The notes: generated by a model from the letters alone, not told the origin. A stretch of 64,000 nt of DNA from Daphnia carinata (GCF_022539665.2 NC_081336.1:10020778-10084777), one strand, 5' to 3'; numbered from the stretch's first letter, positions 33,471 through 47,070 are shown. Program-made: numbers and translations.

Positions 33471-34900
33471 ACATTTATTTTATTGATTGAAAAAGGAACA
33501 TGGATAGCGCTGATTTTCCATCCAACATGGAAGAAATTTGAATGTCCAAAACTGAAAGGATTTCTCTACCAGTTGGCACAAAAATAGCATTTTGTTTCAT
33601 TTTTTTTCCCCTTGCCTCATATTTTCTTGTTCGAATGATTGTTTGTATTTCCGTCCCAGGCTGAAAGATTGTCTTCAATGACGTCAGTTACTTCCATTCG
33701 ATAAAAGTTATTTTTTCTTGGAGATTGATTCCCTGTGTTGTTCATATTCAGGATCTGCTGTGGCGATTTTGTCGGCTTTTTCTTTGTCCTTCTGATGTTT
33801 ATGACATCGTAGACGGACATCGGTCTCTGTGTCCGCCGTAGTGTTCCATTTACGCCTCAGGTATTATTTTTTGTTTGTCGTGCTGGTCTGTTCCACGTGA
33901 TGGTACGTCCTTCGGGTATGACGTTTATGATTATCCGTTATTTCACTGATGGAACACTTTGCTATTGTTTGTTTATTTTTGTTTAGCTTAATGTTTTGTG
34001 GTTTTACGCAGATTCTTAATTGATTTGGTTTCTTTAGTTGTACAGCATGTTTTTAGTATGGCGCTTATTCCGTAGGGCTTGGCCGTTAATGTTTAGCAGC
34101 TCCTCCTGGAACCATTCTTTTCTGGTAAGTAAGTTTGTTCCATATTTTCTTAGAATTGAACTGGTGGTTGCACTGCTTCACTCGGTGGGGTAACGTGTCG
34201 CCATGTAGCAGTGTTTACCGTATGTCGGGTTTCACAATTTCATTTATTACTTTCATTTTAACACCATATTTTTCAGAATATGTTATATTTCGTTCATAGT
34301 GCGAATTGGCAATGCTGCTTAGAAGTCGGGGTGGTGGGGGGGGGGAGAGAAAAAGCGCTAAATTGCGATCATCAGTTTCATCATTGCTATTTTAACTGAT
34401 GTTCGCAAAGGATGTGTGGCGTGTCAAATAGTCAATGTCAAGTTCAGTTTCAAGCAGTGAACTACGTGGATAAATTGCTGCCGAACAATATGTAAACTGG
34501 TATTGATGTAGTGCGTTATTTAGATGACTGACTAGAAAGAGAAAAGAGCGGCCATGGCAAGGATAGTTGATTCAAAGACAATTTGCACCCTGAATACAAA
34601 TGCAACAACCACGCCTTTTTGTCCAGTGAAAACAAGATAGTTCTTCGGTGGCTGTTCTGCGTTTGAATGCAATTCATAGCGGGGGAAGTTATCTGCACCA
34701 ATTTTAGGTTTGTAGATATATTTTTTTTGCTTTCGCTTTGCATGTGCATTTCAGAAGACGCTAGTATCTCGACTCTTTCTCAAAGTTGTTTGTCTAATTC
34801 TTTTTCAAGGGCCGATCAATGAATTAACTATTCCATTTTAATTTCATTGTCTTTTACCCATAATTTTTACCAATCGAATAAGTTGTTTACATATCGGATC
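33471..34900. other. Spacer with a partial relic of the post-C1q block
   Basis: 33,484-34,250 is not shared with the other units. A 67-residue minus-strand open frame (33,617-33,820) and another overlapping it are not recognised; an inserted element is possible. 34,255-34,830 is a diverged partial copy of the post-C1q block seen at 10,770, 27,110 and 50,800 (GCGAATTGGCAATGCTGC and a G-run near 34,335). Confidence 0.4.
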
Positions 34901-36390
34901 CTATTCGTCTTTTGGGTTCACTTCTGTACCTTTTTGCCCAAGTGAACCTCATTACGTATTCCTATCCATGCGTTGAGGCTCACTTCATTATAATTTTTGT
35001 TTTTTAAATTCGTGTCCAATTTTCGTTCTGAGCGACGCCCAAATAATTTTGAAAAAATACGTATTTTGGTACGGTTGGTTAAGTATTTCACAATTGGCAC
35101 GGATTTGTGTGTGTGTGTGTTACTGATGTTGGTGCACTGCACGAGAGCCGCAACGTGAATTTACCTTTCCCAACAAAACAAAACTTACCATTGTAAACCC
35201 GAAAGACAACCAGCCATCTCCTTGTTTTAATGTGGTTTTTGCATAGTGTGTCCCTGCGCAAGAGAAAACAAAATAGTTATGGCGGAAGTTGAATTCGCCG
35301 CCCATTTTGAAATAAGTCGCAACGTTGCTTCAGTTTTGTGAGCCGGCTTCAGTCGCCATTTTCTAGTTCTTTGTCGTGTGTGAAGCTGGTGGTGTGCATC
35401 TGACTCGCCAAGTATTGGACACATGAGGCAGCCATGGTAAAGTAATACTTTAGTGAATGTTTCGTCAAGAAAACATTGTTAACATTCACCACCACCCGAA
35501 ACTTTAACTTGAAAATACCTAATGTTTGAAACTCCTTTTCAAATTACAAGATGAATGATACGCTATTAACAAAAAACTATAAGAAGTAATAATTTTCATG
35601 CTGAGTCTTTGCCTTTTTTCTAAATTTTAGAGAATTCCACAAGTTGTGAAGCAGAAATTGTGGTGTATCTGCCCTCGTGCTCTCACCTCCATGCCAGATG
35701 GCCATTAAGAAGGACCATAAATGTGTGGTAATATTATTTTTCCATATTCTACTGTTGCATTATTCTTTGCCGTTATTTTTATCTCATACCATGAAAGCAA
35801 GAAGAGTTTATGTGCTTGCCATTATGGATGGTAATTTGTGTCCTTAAAAGTAAGCATGACAGGCACATTCAGATAATGGTTATTGCTACCTTCATGCATT
35901 TTTAAAAAACCATTAAGCCAAACTGCTCAACCATGCAGTCAGGCTTTGTACTTCTTTAAAATTAATGAGATGAACCAAGCTTGTCATTTCAATCATTTCA
36001 GGATTGTGCAGGCAAACATTGTGGTTCCTTCGGTTTCCATAGTTAGGCAAGTCGTTTAATAATGCTTGGTGTTACAATTATTTTTAAAATTATTTTTAAT
36101 AAAATATTTTCCCATTCACAACATTTGCAGCTTCTGAGCATTGAGAAAAGATTGTTGCTGATGTAGAGTTTTGTAACGGTGGACCCCACAGTCCATGACA
36201 GAAACAAATAGGACAGAAAATTCCATCTTCATCACTAACAAAAGAAAAGGCATATTTCTAGATTGGCTTAACGCGTGCAGTCTGCTGTCCCGCAAATATT
36301 TATTTCATTCTGATCTACCTTTTTTCTGTCTAGCGTCACAAGGTAAATGTCTCCTTGTATTCTCAGAGTGATTACTTTAATATGGTTTTG
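34900..36390. other. Inter-unit spacer; possible divergent 5' ends near 35.2-35.4 kb
   Basis: Two ATG codons lie directly before splice-donor-like GT and face away from each other: on the minus strand TTTACAATG|GTAAGT (35,189-35,191) and on the plus strand GCAGCCATG|GTAAAG (35,434-35,436). This resembles housekeeping gene 5' exons, but no downstream exon is recognised on either side. A (GT)n run lies at about 35,107-35,120. The rest shows nothing I can name. Confidence 0.3.
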
Positions 36391-36398
36391 TTTAACAG

Positions 36399-37440
36399 TG
36401 TGGAGGAGGAGCCAGAGAGTGTCTACGAGCTGGTGGGGGCGGTGGCAGTGGTCCGTTGACATCACAAAGTAAGATAAAATATCGAAAAAGATGTGCGAAC
36501 TTAACTTTTGGTGCTTTTTATAGTATGGGGAAGGAGACGTTTCTCGAAGGATTGTCCACAAGGGGACCGTGGCGGTGGTGGAAGTCGTACCTGCCATGCG
36601 GTAAAAAAAAAACAAGAAAACATTTGTAGTGTTCGTTTTTAACGAAGAAGAGGGCCATGTAGCAAGGGATTTTCCTCAAGGAGGATGCAATGGTGGCATC
36701 AAGTGTTATTATGTAAACATGAATTGTATCTTCACAAAAATATTTTGTGTTTCAGGGTTCGTTGTTTTACCCCTAAAGTCATGAAGCTGGTTACACCTCG
36801 AAAGGCTGTCCGAATCTATTCAGTGAATTGATGGGAGATGTAGAGCCGCGTAAGCAATACATTCCGGAAGCTGTGACATGCGATGAAAAGGAACTCTTTA
36901 AGGGCATCGTCTGTGGGAAACACTTTAACAATTCTGATATAGTTGTTCTTTCAAAAAACAAAAAAAAACTGGTATAAATTGCCCTCATTGGTGTTTCTGT
37001 TTCATAACTGTGCGAGCTATTTCTTCTAGTTTGTGTAATTGTTTTATATCTTTTATAGGACTGGCATGGGTTGATGGACCCGAAACCCGCTTTCATTGTT
37101 AAGGTTTCATTCAGGGCATAGCTCAGGTAATCTGTGGCTGAAATAATTTTTGAGCTGTGATGTTTTAAGCATATGACTGGCAGCCCATGGGGCTATGATG
37201 TCAATCAGGATACTGAGCTCTTATTAATGCCGTGTTTTTGTTGCTATTTTAATGAATAGTCGTTGTATTTTTCACGTGTCGTTTCAGGTTTTAAACAGGT
37301 GGTTGCATGGACATTTCATGGCACTGTTCATACCAAATTGGCCGCGATGTTGCATCGAGCAGCCTTCACGGATTTGTCCCAATAACTTTGGATGTCGAAG
37401 CTTCTCGAATTTCTGCTTGATAGAAATGGTGATGCAACAC
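36399..37440 (+). pseudogene. vas: Broken vasa-like DEAD-box helicase gene
   Basis: Pieces in vasa order on the plus strand. Four glycine-rich CCHC zinc-knuckle exons, now degenerate: ARECLRAGGGGGSGP (36,399-36,468), FSKDCPQGDRGGGGSRTC (36,524-36,600), EEGHVARDFPQGG with cysteine changed to phenylalanine (about 36,645-36,711), and GYTSKGCPN (about 36,785). The fourth runs into the linker PRKQYIPEAVTCDEKELF (to about 36,955). Much later comes a helicase C-lobe piece, SKLLEFLLDRNGDAT (about 37,395-37,440), preceded by a stop within the equivalent of the GACTDV block. The Q motif, GKT and DEAD motifs are missing, so this is a decayed partial copy that kept its introns. Confidence 0.65.
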
Positions 37441-37816
37441 AATAGTAATTTAGTTTTATTTATGTAACAAACCAATTGAGATGCTTACATGTTGTTGAAC
37501 CTTTAACTCCAGGGCATCTAATCGGTTGTCTCTGTTTTCCAGTTGCAATATTTTACTCCAAAAGTGAAAGCATTTCAGTCTTGACAGAATAATGAAGAAA
37601 ATGTTTTGTGTTTTTGTTTTCTAGGTGAAATGGAAAGAACAGACTTTCTTACATAATTGCCAGTTAATTGTTGCAGCTGTTTGTTCAAGGAAAATCCATT
37701 TGTTGAAGAAATTTTAGAAACGCACAATAAGATAACGGACGTCAAGTGCAAGTAACCAGCCATTGCATCACCCAAGACGTATACTGATTTAACCCCGGCG
37801 ACTGTATCACCGATTT
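37440..37816. other. Spacer between the vasa-like and tubby-like fragments
   Basis: No gene, repeat or family signal recognised in this AT-rich stretch. Confidence 0.4.
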
Positions 37817-38480
37817 ATGGCACAATTTGAAAGTGCTGGTAAACTTTTCATTTCTAGGTTAGGTGAGGGAAGAAAGTGGATCCTACGTTTTTGCTGTAGG
37901 TGTGTGCCTGAACTGAAGTTAAAGGCAGGAACTGAAGTAGAAGAAGGGCAACCTATTCGAATCTGCCCGACGACGATATCGATGATCCTCAGGCCACAAC
38001 AGTCCATAATTTTCACGATCTTGAGTTTCCAAAAAGCTCAGCTGCTCAATAAGGTAACGGTGGTCATCAGTTCTCATCGACTAGATTTTAATTAATATGT
38101 TGGCTACGACAGACATGGATAGCTGAAAAGAATTCAGCAACTAATGATGAAGAACGCGAACCACCAGCTCAGACGAGACGAAGATGTGAGTTTGTTTTGA
38201 ACAACAAAGTCCCGTTGTGGAACGAACACAGTCAAGTTTATCAGTTGGACTTTGGAGGGAGAGTGACCCAAGAATCTGCGAAAAAATTTTCAGATTGAAT
38301 TCTGAGGAAAACAGGTAGTTTATTATCAGCTGAAGCTCGATGATGTTCTAATTGAGATGATTGACAGGTTATGCAGTTTAGCAGAATCGATGGGAATGCC
38401 TACACGTTAGATTTTCAGTATCCTTTCTCAGCTGTCCAGGCTTTTGCTGTGGCATTGGTGACTCAACGATTGAAATAAAA
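37817..38480 (+). pseudogene. TULP4: Broken tubby-like (TULP4-type) gene fragment
   Basis: Exon-like pieces on the plus strand end in the C-terminal half of a tubby domain: NNKVPLWNEHSQVYQLDFGG (about 38,200-38,260), RVTQESAK, then VMQFSRIDGNAY and YPFSAVQAFAVAL (about 38,371-38,456), ending TQRLK. This matches the TULP4 group of tubby proteins as I know them. The exon ending near 38,311 has an extra A that shifts the frame and, in the expected frame, a TGA where arginine is usual, so it is broken. Upstream pieces (DDPQATTVHNFHDLEFPKSS near 37,975-38,040) look like normal exons of the same gene. It lies only between units 2 and 3. Confidence 0.65.
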
Positions 38481-41097
38481 ATGGAATTTGGATAAATCTG
38501 TCCAGAGATGGTCAATGTGATATGAAACATTCGTATCTGAGAATTTATTCCACGTGTCATTCCTTTATTTATTATGAAAGTTTTAAATACACGTTAATGA
38601 ATGGGAAGGTGGATAAATGACAGCAGCGCAGAGGGAAATTGGCCGGGACATTACATTTCTTGCAAGATGAAACCGACAGGTATCTAACACATTGCCGTTG
38701 AATTGTGAGTACCAATCATATAAATTGTGTGGCACCATTAAGGTTTTATGAAATAGAAAATAGGAAAACAGTAGTTTTAAATAACGAGATTTTTTAGAGA
38801 TACAGTCTTATTTTTTACGATTATGAGGCACGTTACCCGTGGCGGGAGTTTTTGGAACTATGCGAAACATAAAGAAACGGGCTTATTTTTCACAGTTATG
38901 AGCCACGTTACCCGTGGCGTTCGTAGCGGGATTTTTGGAACTATAGAAAACGCATAATATAAGCGTTAGGCAGTAGTCATAACGTAAGTTGCGTTAGAAA
39001 AGTGTATTTGAGTTTCCATCATCTCAACAGTGTTTTGTTTTGGTTTTTTAATTGTGGTTTTTACCTCTACGTAAAGGATTGTTTTATAACAACCACTTCG
39101 AATTTGGATAACTCCAAAACTACAACTTCCAGGTAAACCCAAATTGAATTTTCGGCACCACCGTTGAATTGCGAGTTTGAATCATGTATTTGTGTGGCAA
39201 ACATGATCTGCCATCTGCCTGAAAACTGAACTTAAAGAACTTTGAACGCTCCTATGATGTTAATTCTCTATAGCTTACGCTTGAAACTATGCAGATCTTG
39301 TGTACCTTGTAATGGAGAACATAGTTCATTTTTTAAGTTTCCGAAATTTCAACTTCCGGTTTAAGATCGGGTTTTTAAATGCTTAATAACTCACTATCTG
39401 TTGGTCTGAACAAAAAAAGACCGATATTTTCGTGTTCCTCGTGAAATTTGGGATCGAATCCATGTGTCAGTAGAAAATACCCGAAAATCGTCAAAAATCG
39501 CAAATTTCCCTGAACTATATTTCAGGGAAAATCGCGATTTTGGCCAAAATGGACTTTTCGCCAAAAACGGATCAAAATAGGTCAGACACACCTTAAGTTT
39601 CATGAGGATCACGAAAATCATGTTCGTTTTGTTGTGGGCCCAGTATTTCTGGAGATATAGGCTACTTCCGGTCACTTCCGGTAAATTTTTTTTTCAACTT
39701 TGCAAAAAGTAAAAAATGAACATTAATATTCCAAACATTTTAAGCATTTTGATCATAAGTGTAGCTTCCATTCTATAAACAGCGCTTTGTTTCTGATTCT
39801 TTATTGTGGTTTTTACCTCTACTTAAATGGGTTTTATAACAATTACGTCGAATTTGAATAACTCCTAAACTATAAATTTCAGGTAAAAATAGACTGAAGT
39901 TTCGGCATCAACGTTGAATTGCGAGTTCAAATCATGTATTGTTATGGCAATATCTAGGTTTCAGACATTAATTTTAAAAATACGAAAAGTCGGGCTTAGT
40001 TTTTTTGTCGGGCTTATTTTTAAATCTGACGAAATTGAATTTCCGCTAGATGGCAATGCAAGTTCATCAGCTGTAGTGTCAGAAATCAAACTAATTTGTG
40101 CTCGTAGAAGTTCAATCAAATCAAATGGTGTGTCAAAAAGTGTTTTCGTTTTTTGTGTTGATCAAGTGAAGCTTATCAATGGATTATTTTTTGTGTAACA
40201 GGGTAACAGGTGTGGTGAACTATCATCATACTTACCACTTAATTTTATCAACAACTATCCATCATACTTTTCTCGTGCTCGTGAAGAGGTACTAGACATA
40301 TATTTTCCAATAAGAATCCCATTGACATTATTCTGCTGTTGAGAAGTAGCTCATCAAAACAATATTGCAAAGGATGCTGGCACGCAATCATCTTGGCATT
40401 TCGACTGATCCTTTCACATAGTGTGATTTTGAGTTGAAGAGAGAGGTATTAGACTCATATTTTGGCATTCAGTGTCTTAAATTGCCATAATTCTGCTTTT
40501 ATTTTTAGCCCGCAACTAAAATTGCAAAGAATGAGGCCAAAGAGATCATTCTTCGCAAGCTCATCATTGTGTGTAAGTTTGAATGTGATGGGTGCAGCAT
40601 CTTCCTCACAACTGCGTTGAAAACGATTGGAAACCACAAATTCAGCAGTCTTCTCGCTATCCCTACCTTGCCAGTCACCACACTTTGACGTGAACATCAA
40701 CACCACTACGCCTCAGTATTTTAAGTTTCTTTTTTCTTTAATATTACTTTTTTAAAAAACTTAATATCTTATTACAGGACTACCAAGCCTGCCTCATCAT
40801 CCGGAAAATTGCTGGCCTTGCAAATTCCCTAGTCTACGAACAGCAAGCCTAAGTAAAAAAAGGCCCTTCTTCACCTCGCCCGTCATCGTTTCGCCGTCGC
40901 CCTGTCATCGCTTCGCCCATCGTCCCGTCATCGCTTCGCCCGTCATCGCTTCGCCCGTCATCCCGTCATCGCTTCGCCCGTCATCCCGTCATCGCTTCGC
41001 CCGTCGCCCCGTCATCCCTTCGCCCGTCGCCGCCTAGTGGTCGCCTCGTGGTCTTCGTGGTATCGTTGTTATTTTATGTAATGTATAGTGTGCTAAT

Positions 41098-41413
41098 TAA
41101 CAGGTTGGCTGCCACGCCTCTTTTTGTTCCCCTTTTTTTTTAGCTTGATAGGGACGGGCCGCGCTGCTCTACTCCATGGTCTATGTGCCGTGGGGTGGAG
41201 CTGTCGCCACTGCCCAAGATTCGCCGTAAGGCGCCAGGCAATGCACCATAGGGCCTCTCTTTGCACGATGCGATGCTTGGTTGCCAGGGGTGTGCATTCC
41301 CGTAATGGCTTCCAACATCGTGTCAACCCGGACCATTGTGTCCCCCTCTGTCGCCATCCATCAGATGGCGATGTAGTTACTGTAGTGGTAGGGGCGTGGC
41401 AGCCAACCTGTTA
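41098..41413. mobile_element. 316-bp GC-rich inverted-repeat element, unit 3 copy
   Basis: Same ends (TAACAGGTTGG and CCAACCTGTTA) and same length as the unit 2 copy at 16,340-16,655, with only a few substitutions. Confidence 0.65.
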
Positions 41414-41544
41414 GTTGTATTGTGTATGGTATGTATTTTGTATATTGTTTTGTCATGTAAAGTGGTGGAATAGTGGGTGGAAGGAGGGACAATAAAATAA
41501 TTTAAAAGTTATTTCACGTTGTATTTATATATGTAGCTGATAGC

Positions 41545-41766
41545 TGAGTTGGGGTTTGAACCCAAGACTACTGTCATGCTACTCCGATACTTTACCATTT
41601 AGCTACCATTGACGTTGTTTTAAAAGTAGATAGTACTAAATAACCTTGTCTGCTGTGCATACGTAGATAGGCATTCAAATTCCAGTTATTGTTAGTAAGG
41701 ACCGTCATGGGTGAACGGAACGCCGCTGGTCTAGCGTACCAATTGTATGAGGTTCGATTCCTCAAG
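41545..41766. other. Two tRNA-like sequences, unit 3 copy
   Basis: Minus-strand member at 41,545-41,612 (T-arm GGGTTTGAACCC on the plus strand reading) and plus-strand member at 41,719-41,766 (GAGGTTCGATTCCTC), in the same back-to-back arrangement as in unit 2. Confidence 0.5.
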
Positions 41767-43820
41767 AAGCCTGAAATACACTAGTGTGTAAATGGATACA
41801 CACTTATTAGATGTTACTATCGACTATGTGAATTTAAGTACAACTTGATAAAGTGTGAATAGGTCAATAATAAATACAACTTTTCCAAAAAATGTTGTTT
41901 AAAAAAAATTTTATTGACAATTCTCTGCACTTTAGAATTATTTTTGCAACTTAAAAAGGGCACAATAGCCCTTTCATAGTTGCCGTCAACCCAGGCAGGG
42001 GGAGACGCTGCCTTGTTGACCCACCGGGGAGATTACCCGGTGATTGGCTAAGAGAAGCCGGAAGAAGAGCCGAAGATTTGGAACATTTTTACAGGAGCGA
42101 TTAACCTTTAGTTCGGATTTGTGGGCAGCCACGTCGCTCTCCGTGAACACATCATCGGACTACGCGGCACCCCACGTCCCCTTTCCGGCCAGAGCCCTCC
42201 AAACCGTGGTATATGTTGTTTTTAAATATACCGACAGTAGGGGCATGACCCCCTACGGGCTTATTAGAAAGTCAAGGGGAAACGGGGCTACAGAAAGAAG
42301 GGAGCCCAGATATGCACTTCATTTTTTGAATTTTAAATACCGTTTGGGGAATGTGAATATAGTGTAGAAATTCCATGTAGTGTATCCAATCATAATACTT
42401 CATTCAGTACCTTGCCCCAAACAAGGAACCTTCTCAGATGATTAATCTATAAGACAATAAAACTCCATTAAGCATAAAACCTCTTGTTTCATATATATAT
42501 TTCATACCTTATATGATTCGTGAATTGATTGCTTAGCATATTCTTCTGGGAGAAGCTTCGGAAGAGACAACTGAAAATGATAACATACTTGATATATACA
42601 CGTACAGCATACAACAAGTCCCATTGGAGCTTGCATTGTTGATAGACACGTTCCCAGAATGAACAAAATCCTTTCCTATTGAACAGGAAAGAGTTACGTA
42701 GATAATACACATTTATATAAAAGCTTCATTTTTACTTACAAGTAAATTTTAAGAGGAAGAAATTGGTCCTTGAAATGTTAGTGAATAAGAATATAATCCG
42801 TTAATGTAACACCTGCAACATCAGACCTGAATCTCATTCAAAAACTAAAATTCCAATTAGACAACCAAATAGCAAACTCAGAACAAATAAGGATAATGTA
42901 GGCTGTGTCATGTATGTGAACATGTTACGTTTGAAGTAAACTTGCAGACAAGTTGTCATTTGTAATTAGGCAATCGTTTCACTCATCCTCAGGTCAAGAT
43001 AAATTTAATAAGAAAAACACTCTACCTGAAGTTGGAATGTGATTGACGAATCATGAAAATTTACACCTTTGCTGCCAACTTTTCTTACATCTGGGATGGC
43101 TGACCGCAATGAGAATCCTTTTCAAATTCACTACAACTGTTCAGCTATGAAAAGACAGAAAATGTGTCACACTGGGCAAGTTTGTTGAGCCCACTGTTAA
43201 ACAATTGATCAGGAGTTTGATTCCTTCAAGCTCGAAGCCGAGAACAATCAGTGGATTGAATGACTAAAGAACAAATAATTGTTTGTTAAAATTATACACT
43301 TGTTTTGAACTCTTACTTAAAAAGTTTAAGTATTGTACCTGACCAGAACAGCTGTGAAGGCAATGAAAATGAATTGTTATTTTCTCCGCTAGATGTCTCG
43401 AAAATAATCAGAACATTTATTACCGTGCAGAACACTTTTGGACAAGTGTAAACAAATTACCTTGAATTTACTTGCAAACGCCTTACGCAAAAAATGTGAC
43501 TTATGCTTTCTCTTCTTGAGGTTTGAACTCAAGACTTTCGAAATACCGAATAGAACCTGTACCACATAACCTGTTTCTTGTAATTGTAGTGTAATCGATT
43601 TTAGTATCACGTTATGACTAATGCGTAAGGCTGCGTTTAGGATGGTTCCAAAAAATCCCGCTACGAACGCCACGGGTAACGTAGCCCATAATCGTGAAAA
43701 AATAACCTCGTAATATCTGCACCAGGATGGTTCTAAAAAATCTCCCGCTACGAACGCCACAGGTAATGCATCCCATAATCGTGAAAAAAGATTAACTCGC
43801 ATTTCAAAAATAAGTCTCTT

Positions 43821-46391
43821 TTATTTTCAACTTATATTTGTATTTTATGCTAAAGTTCATATTTTCCGTCCACGACAAATATGATATGAAGTAATATAAT
43901 TTTTTTTCAAAGAAATGTGAGCAAATTCTCATAATTCATATACTTTGGCATGGGTTATGATACAACAAGCACAACATCTGTAGTAAAAAATGGCTGATAT
44001 AGCCTGTCAACAATCCTGTAAATAATAGTAATATGAAATAAATATTAATTGTATTGTTTAGATCAAGAATTCATTAATTTGTTATTTTTTTTTAATCTGT
44101 AAGCTGTCAATGCCAAGTTTTGGTTGCCCTTGCATTGCGAGCTTGCTGCAATAAACATAACAGCTACCATAAAACAATATACTGTTCCACTTTCTTAAAA
44201 TTCTTTCACTTTCTACTTTTCAAAATTTCTGTTTCAACTCTTGTTTAACAAATAACTGCGTAAATGGCAAGCTATGTGGAAATATGTCGTAACCTTGTTA
44301 GAAATAACACACAGCAGGTGCTGCCATTTTAAAAAGACGATGAAAACCAAACCATTTAATATACTTTATATACATATATAGATATATATATATATGTTCA
44401 TGGAAATTTACAGCGAACAACTGCGTCGCCACATTCACTCACCATCCATTACTTTTCTTAAATCATTCGAGCGTTAACCAGAGCAACCCATATTTTTTCA
44501 GGACTTGCCTAAATGCCACTACGTGCTATATACTCAGTCAACCCACGCACTAGTAGCCTCCATTTACAGGAAGTATGGACGATCGCGTTTGGCAGAAAGC
44601 TTCATGTACGTGGTAATTGCACCTATGGGCAATGAATGCAACAAAACATTTTAAAAAGGAGCAGCTCAGTACCTATCAAATCAAAGAACACCAGCATAGT
44701 TATTAACAAATAGCTAATTAAAACAGTCAACTAAACTCAACTGCTGACGGGCATCCGACAAAGATGAATTTCACGACGTTGAACTCAACAACAGACCTGC
44801 TAGGACGGCCGTTGAAAGAAAATAGACGTACGTGCTTTTGTTTAATCGTTTTTTTTAGAAGATGGTATGGAAATGGAACAAGACCTTTTTTCTTCACCAA
44901 CCACCTTCAGTCCAACAGGTTTATTTGAGTTGTCATCTTCATGGCTGTTAAGTCTGCAACATGCATTAGGTTAATATTTAAAAAAATAGAAACATAAAAA
45001 AAAAAAAGAAATGGAGGCTGAACAGCAATCTAATCTAAATACCTTTTACATGAATACCATTATGGCTTGTGTAACTTTCACATCCATTTGTTAAACACAC
45101 CCGTTTGTCCAATGCAACAGCAACATTGACAACATTTCAATTGGCAACATGATCCATCTCACCCCACAGTAAATGACAACCATATACGAGCTAGATTTAG
45201 ATATCCGTGCTTTCTTCTTCAACAATGTTCTTTACCCTAAAAAAAAACGTAATTCAATATTTTTCTCAAATACCTTTATTAGTTATTAAATTCACCTAGA
45301 ATTCTTACTTAGTTCTAACTTACACCCGCTGACCACTGAAATGAGCGACTCCAAATCCTTCCTCTAATCAGCCTGCTCTCCTCAAAATTTATTGGTTGAC
45401 GGCAAGAGTTCGGCCATTTTTCCCTCAAAATGGCGGGGCGAGAAAATAGTTCCAGCAACTTTTCCCCCAAACGTTTTATAACACTAGTTCTACACTTGTG
45501 TACCAAAATTTTCTTTTTTCACAATCCTCAACATACCTCTACTATCCCTAGGAAATCTACAACGGTCGAACTGCTGATTTGTCATGTTGTGTGCTGAGAA
45601 TGTCAAAGGACTGTTACCAACATGGGTTTCCGTTTAACCTCGTAAATCTATACAAGAAAAGAACAAGCTAACGGGCATTCTTTTCGCTAACGGCCCGTCC
45701 CCCCATGTAATGGTTGCATCAAGATACTTCCGCAATTATATATATTCTAACATATATGTAATTGTATATTCTAATTATCTATATATTCTAATATATAGAA
45801 TTGCAAATGAAGCCAATTGACCCAACAATAAATTAGACCCAACTACAAATAAAAAAGAAAAAAAAATGGAAATTAAGAACATTAAAACATGATTGGTGTA
45901 GTACCTACTTTCAACACATTCCCTGCTACAGTGCTTATGTTGGGCGTCTTCAATAGTCTGCTGGGCCGGCCTTGTACAGTTGACAGTAACACTAAAAGCA
46001 ATATTGGAAATAAATATTTAAAAAAAAGAGAACAGCAACAGTTCAAATGAAATATAACATTACTGAAACACAAGGGTGGTAGAAGATCTCAATCCACCAT
46101 TCCAGCCAATGACAATGATGATTTATGAGGAGATTGACCTGAACCTCAGGAATAATAACTCTTGTATGAAGAACTGAGCAACCATTCACTCATGAGCTTA
46201 TACATGTACGTTGACCATGCTTTAAAACCCATTTTACGTTCAAGCAGTTTTAGGCGGGAAGTTCACAGATAAAGCAAATGCTTTCCACCTAATACGTTTA
46301 GAAAGTTATCAACATAATTAACTATTGGCTTTAAATTTATAAATGATATTGCACTTAACGACTAGCTAAAACCTTTAATATAACCAATTAC
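43821..46391. other. Unit 3 stretch right of the fold-back element
   Basis: Counterpart of 19,155-22,520 with several deletions (for example at about 44,840 and 45,280). No intact gene. The 45,140-46,000 part holds diverged versions of the exon-like pieces described for units 1 and 2, for example QQTIEDAQHKH at about 45,960-45,930. Confidence 0.4.
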
Positions 46392-46549
46392 CGAATAGTT
46401 TTCTGATTCCAAAGTGGGGAAGCCGAAGGACGCTCTTGCAGGACCATGACAACGTCCAGAACGCGTGTCAGCCATTGCGGGTGGTGGTTCTTCACTGAGA
46501 GTTGGATGCTCTCCCTAGCTAAACAAGTAACCGTGCCGGATGTCGCCAT
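46392..46549 (-). pseudogene. First exon-like piece of the unknown segment, unit 3 (frameshifted)
   Basis: ATG at 46,549 in AAAAATGGCGACATCC context. The piece is 158 nt against 160 nt in units 1 and 2 because of two single-base deletions (CCCGCAATGG and TTTTCTGATT), so the reading frame shared by the other two copies is broken here. Confidence 0.3.
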
Positions 46550-47000
46550 TTTTGGACTATTTAGTAGGAAAGGGAAAGTGTTGCCAGATGCTAGCGAATA
46601 TTTGTTTCATTTTTATTACTTTTACAAAATATCTTTAATACGTTTAAATTAATATTTATCTAGTTTATAGAAATTTTGTAAATGCAACGTCAAAAAAATA
46701 TTGTGCTTTACGTACGAGAACGGTAAAACTTAAAAATCTGACAGCGTCGAGTATGACTAGTATGTGATTTACGGTGCCAAATTTGTCAACAAATCTTGTG
46801 AATCCGAAAAGTGAAATGAATATTCATCTGAAGTAACAGTAGGGATTTTGCCCTCGAAGAACGGTACTTTCCACAGGCTGGCCTCAGCATATTAGGACTT
46901 TGCTGGACACGAAAGCTTCATTTGAGCAGTTTAACCTGTGTTGGTATTTGTAATCGCCATTTCAGAGGGAGTAAATAAACAATTAACCGTTAAAGAACAA

Positions 47001-47070
47001 CGGGTTTGCAGAGATTTGAACCTCTGACTTTTGGCTTTTGAAGCACATGCTTTACCAAGTAGCTAACTGC
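47001..47070 (-). other. tRNA-like sequence, unit 3
   Basis: Minus strand: D-arm-like GCTACTTGGTAAAGC, a poor anticodon arm with loop TTCAAAA, and a perfect T-arm AGAGGTTCAAATCTCT. The acceptor ends do not pair. The unit 2 copy (23,130-23,205) has a broken T-arm. Probably a tRNA pseudogene or SINE head. Confidence 0.5.

Larger units (their letters stand above)
38790..43820. mobile_element. Fold-back-like element, unit 3 copy
   Basis: Counterpart of 13,890-19,155. Here the left end has two copies of the GTTACCCGTGGCG module (about 38,830 and 38,910; the first lacks TTCGTAG) and the right end two in opposite orientation (about 43,660 and 43,750), against one and three in unit 2. Interior landmarks are all present: palindrome (39,505-39,530), minisatellite (40,875-41,030), nested GC-rich element (41,098-41,413), two tRNA-like sequences and the GC-rich hairpin block (41,955-42,310). 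Confidence 0.5.
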
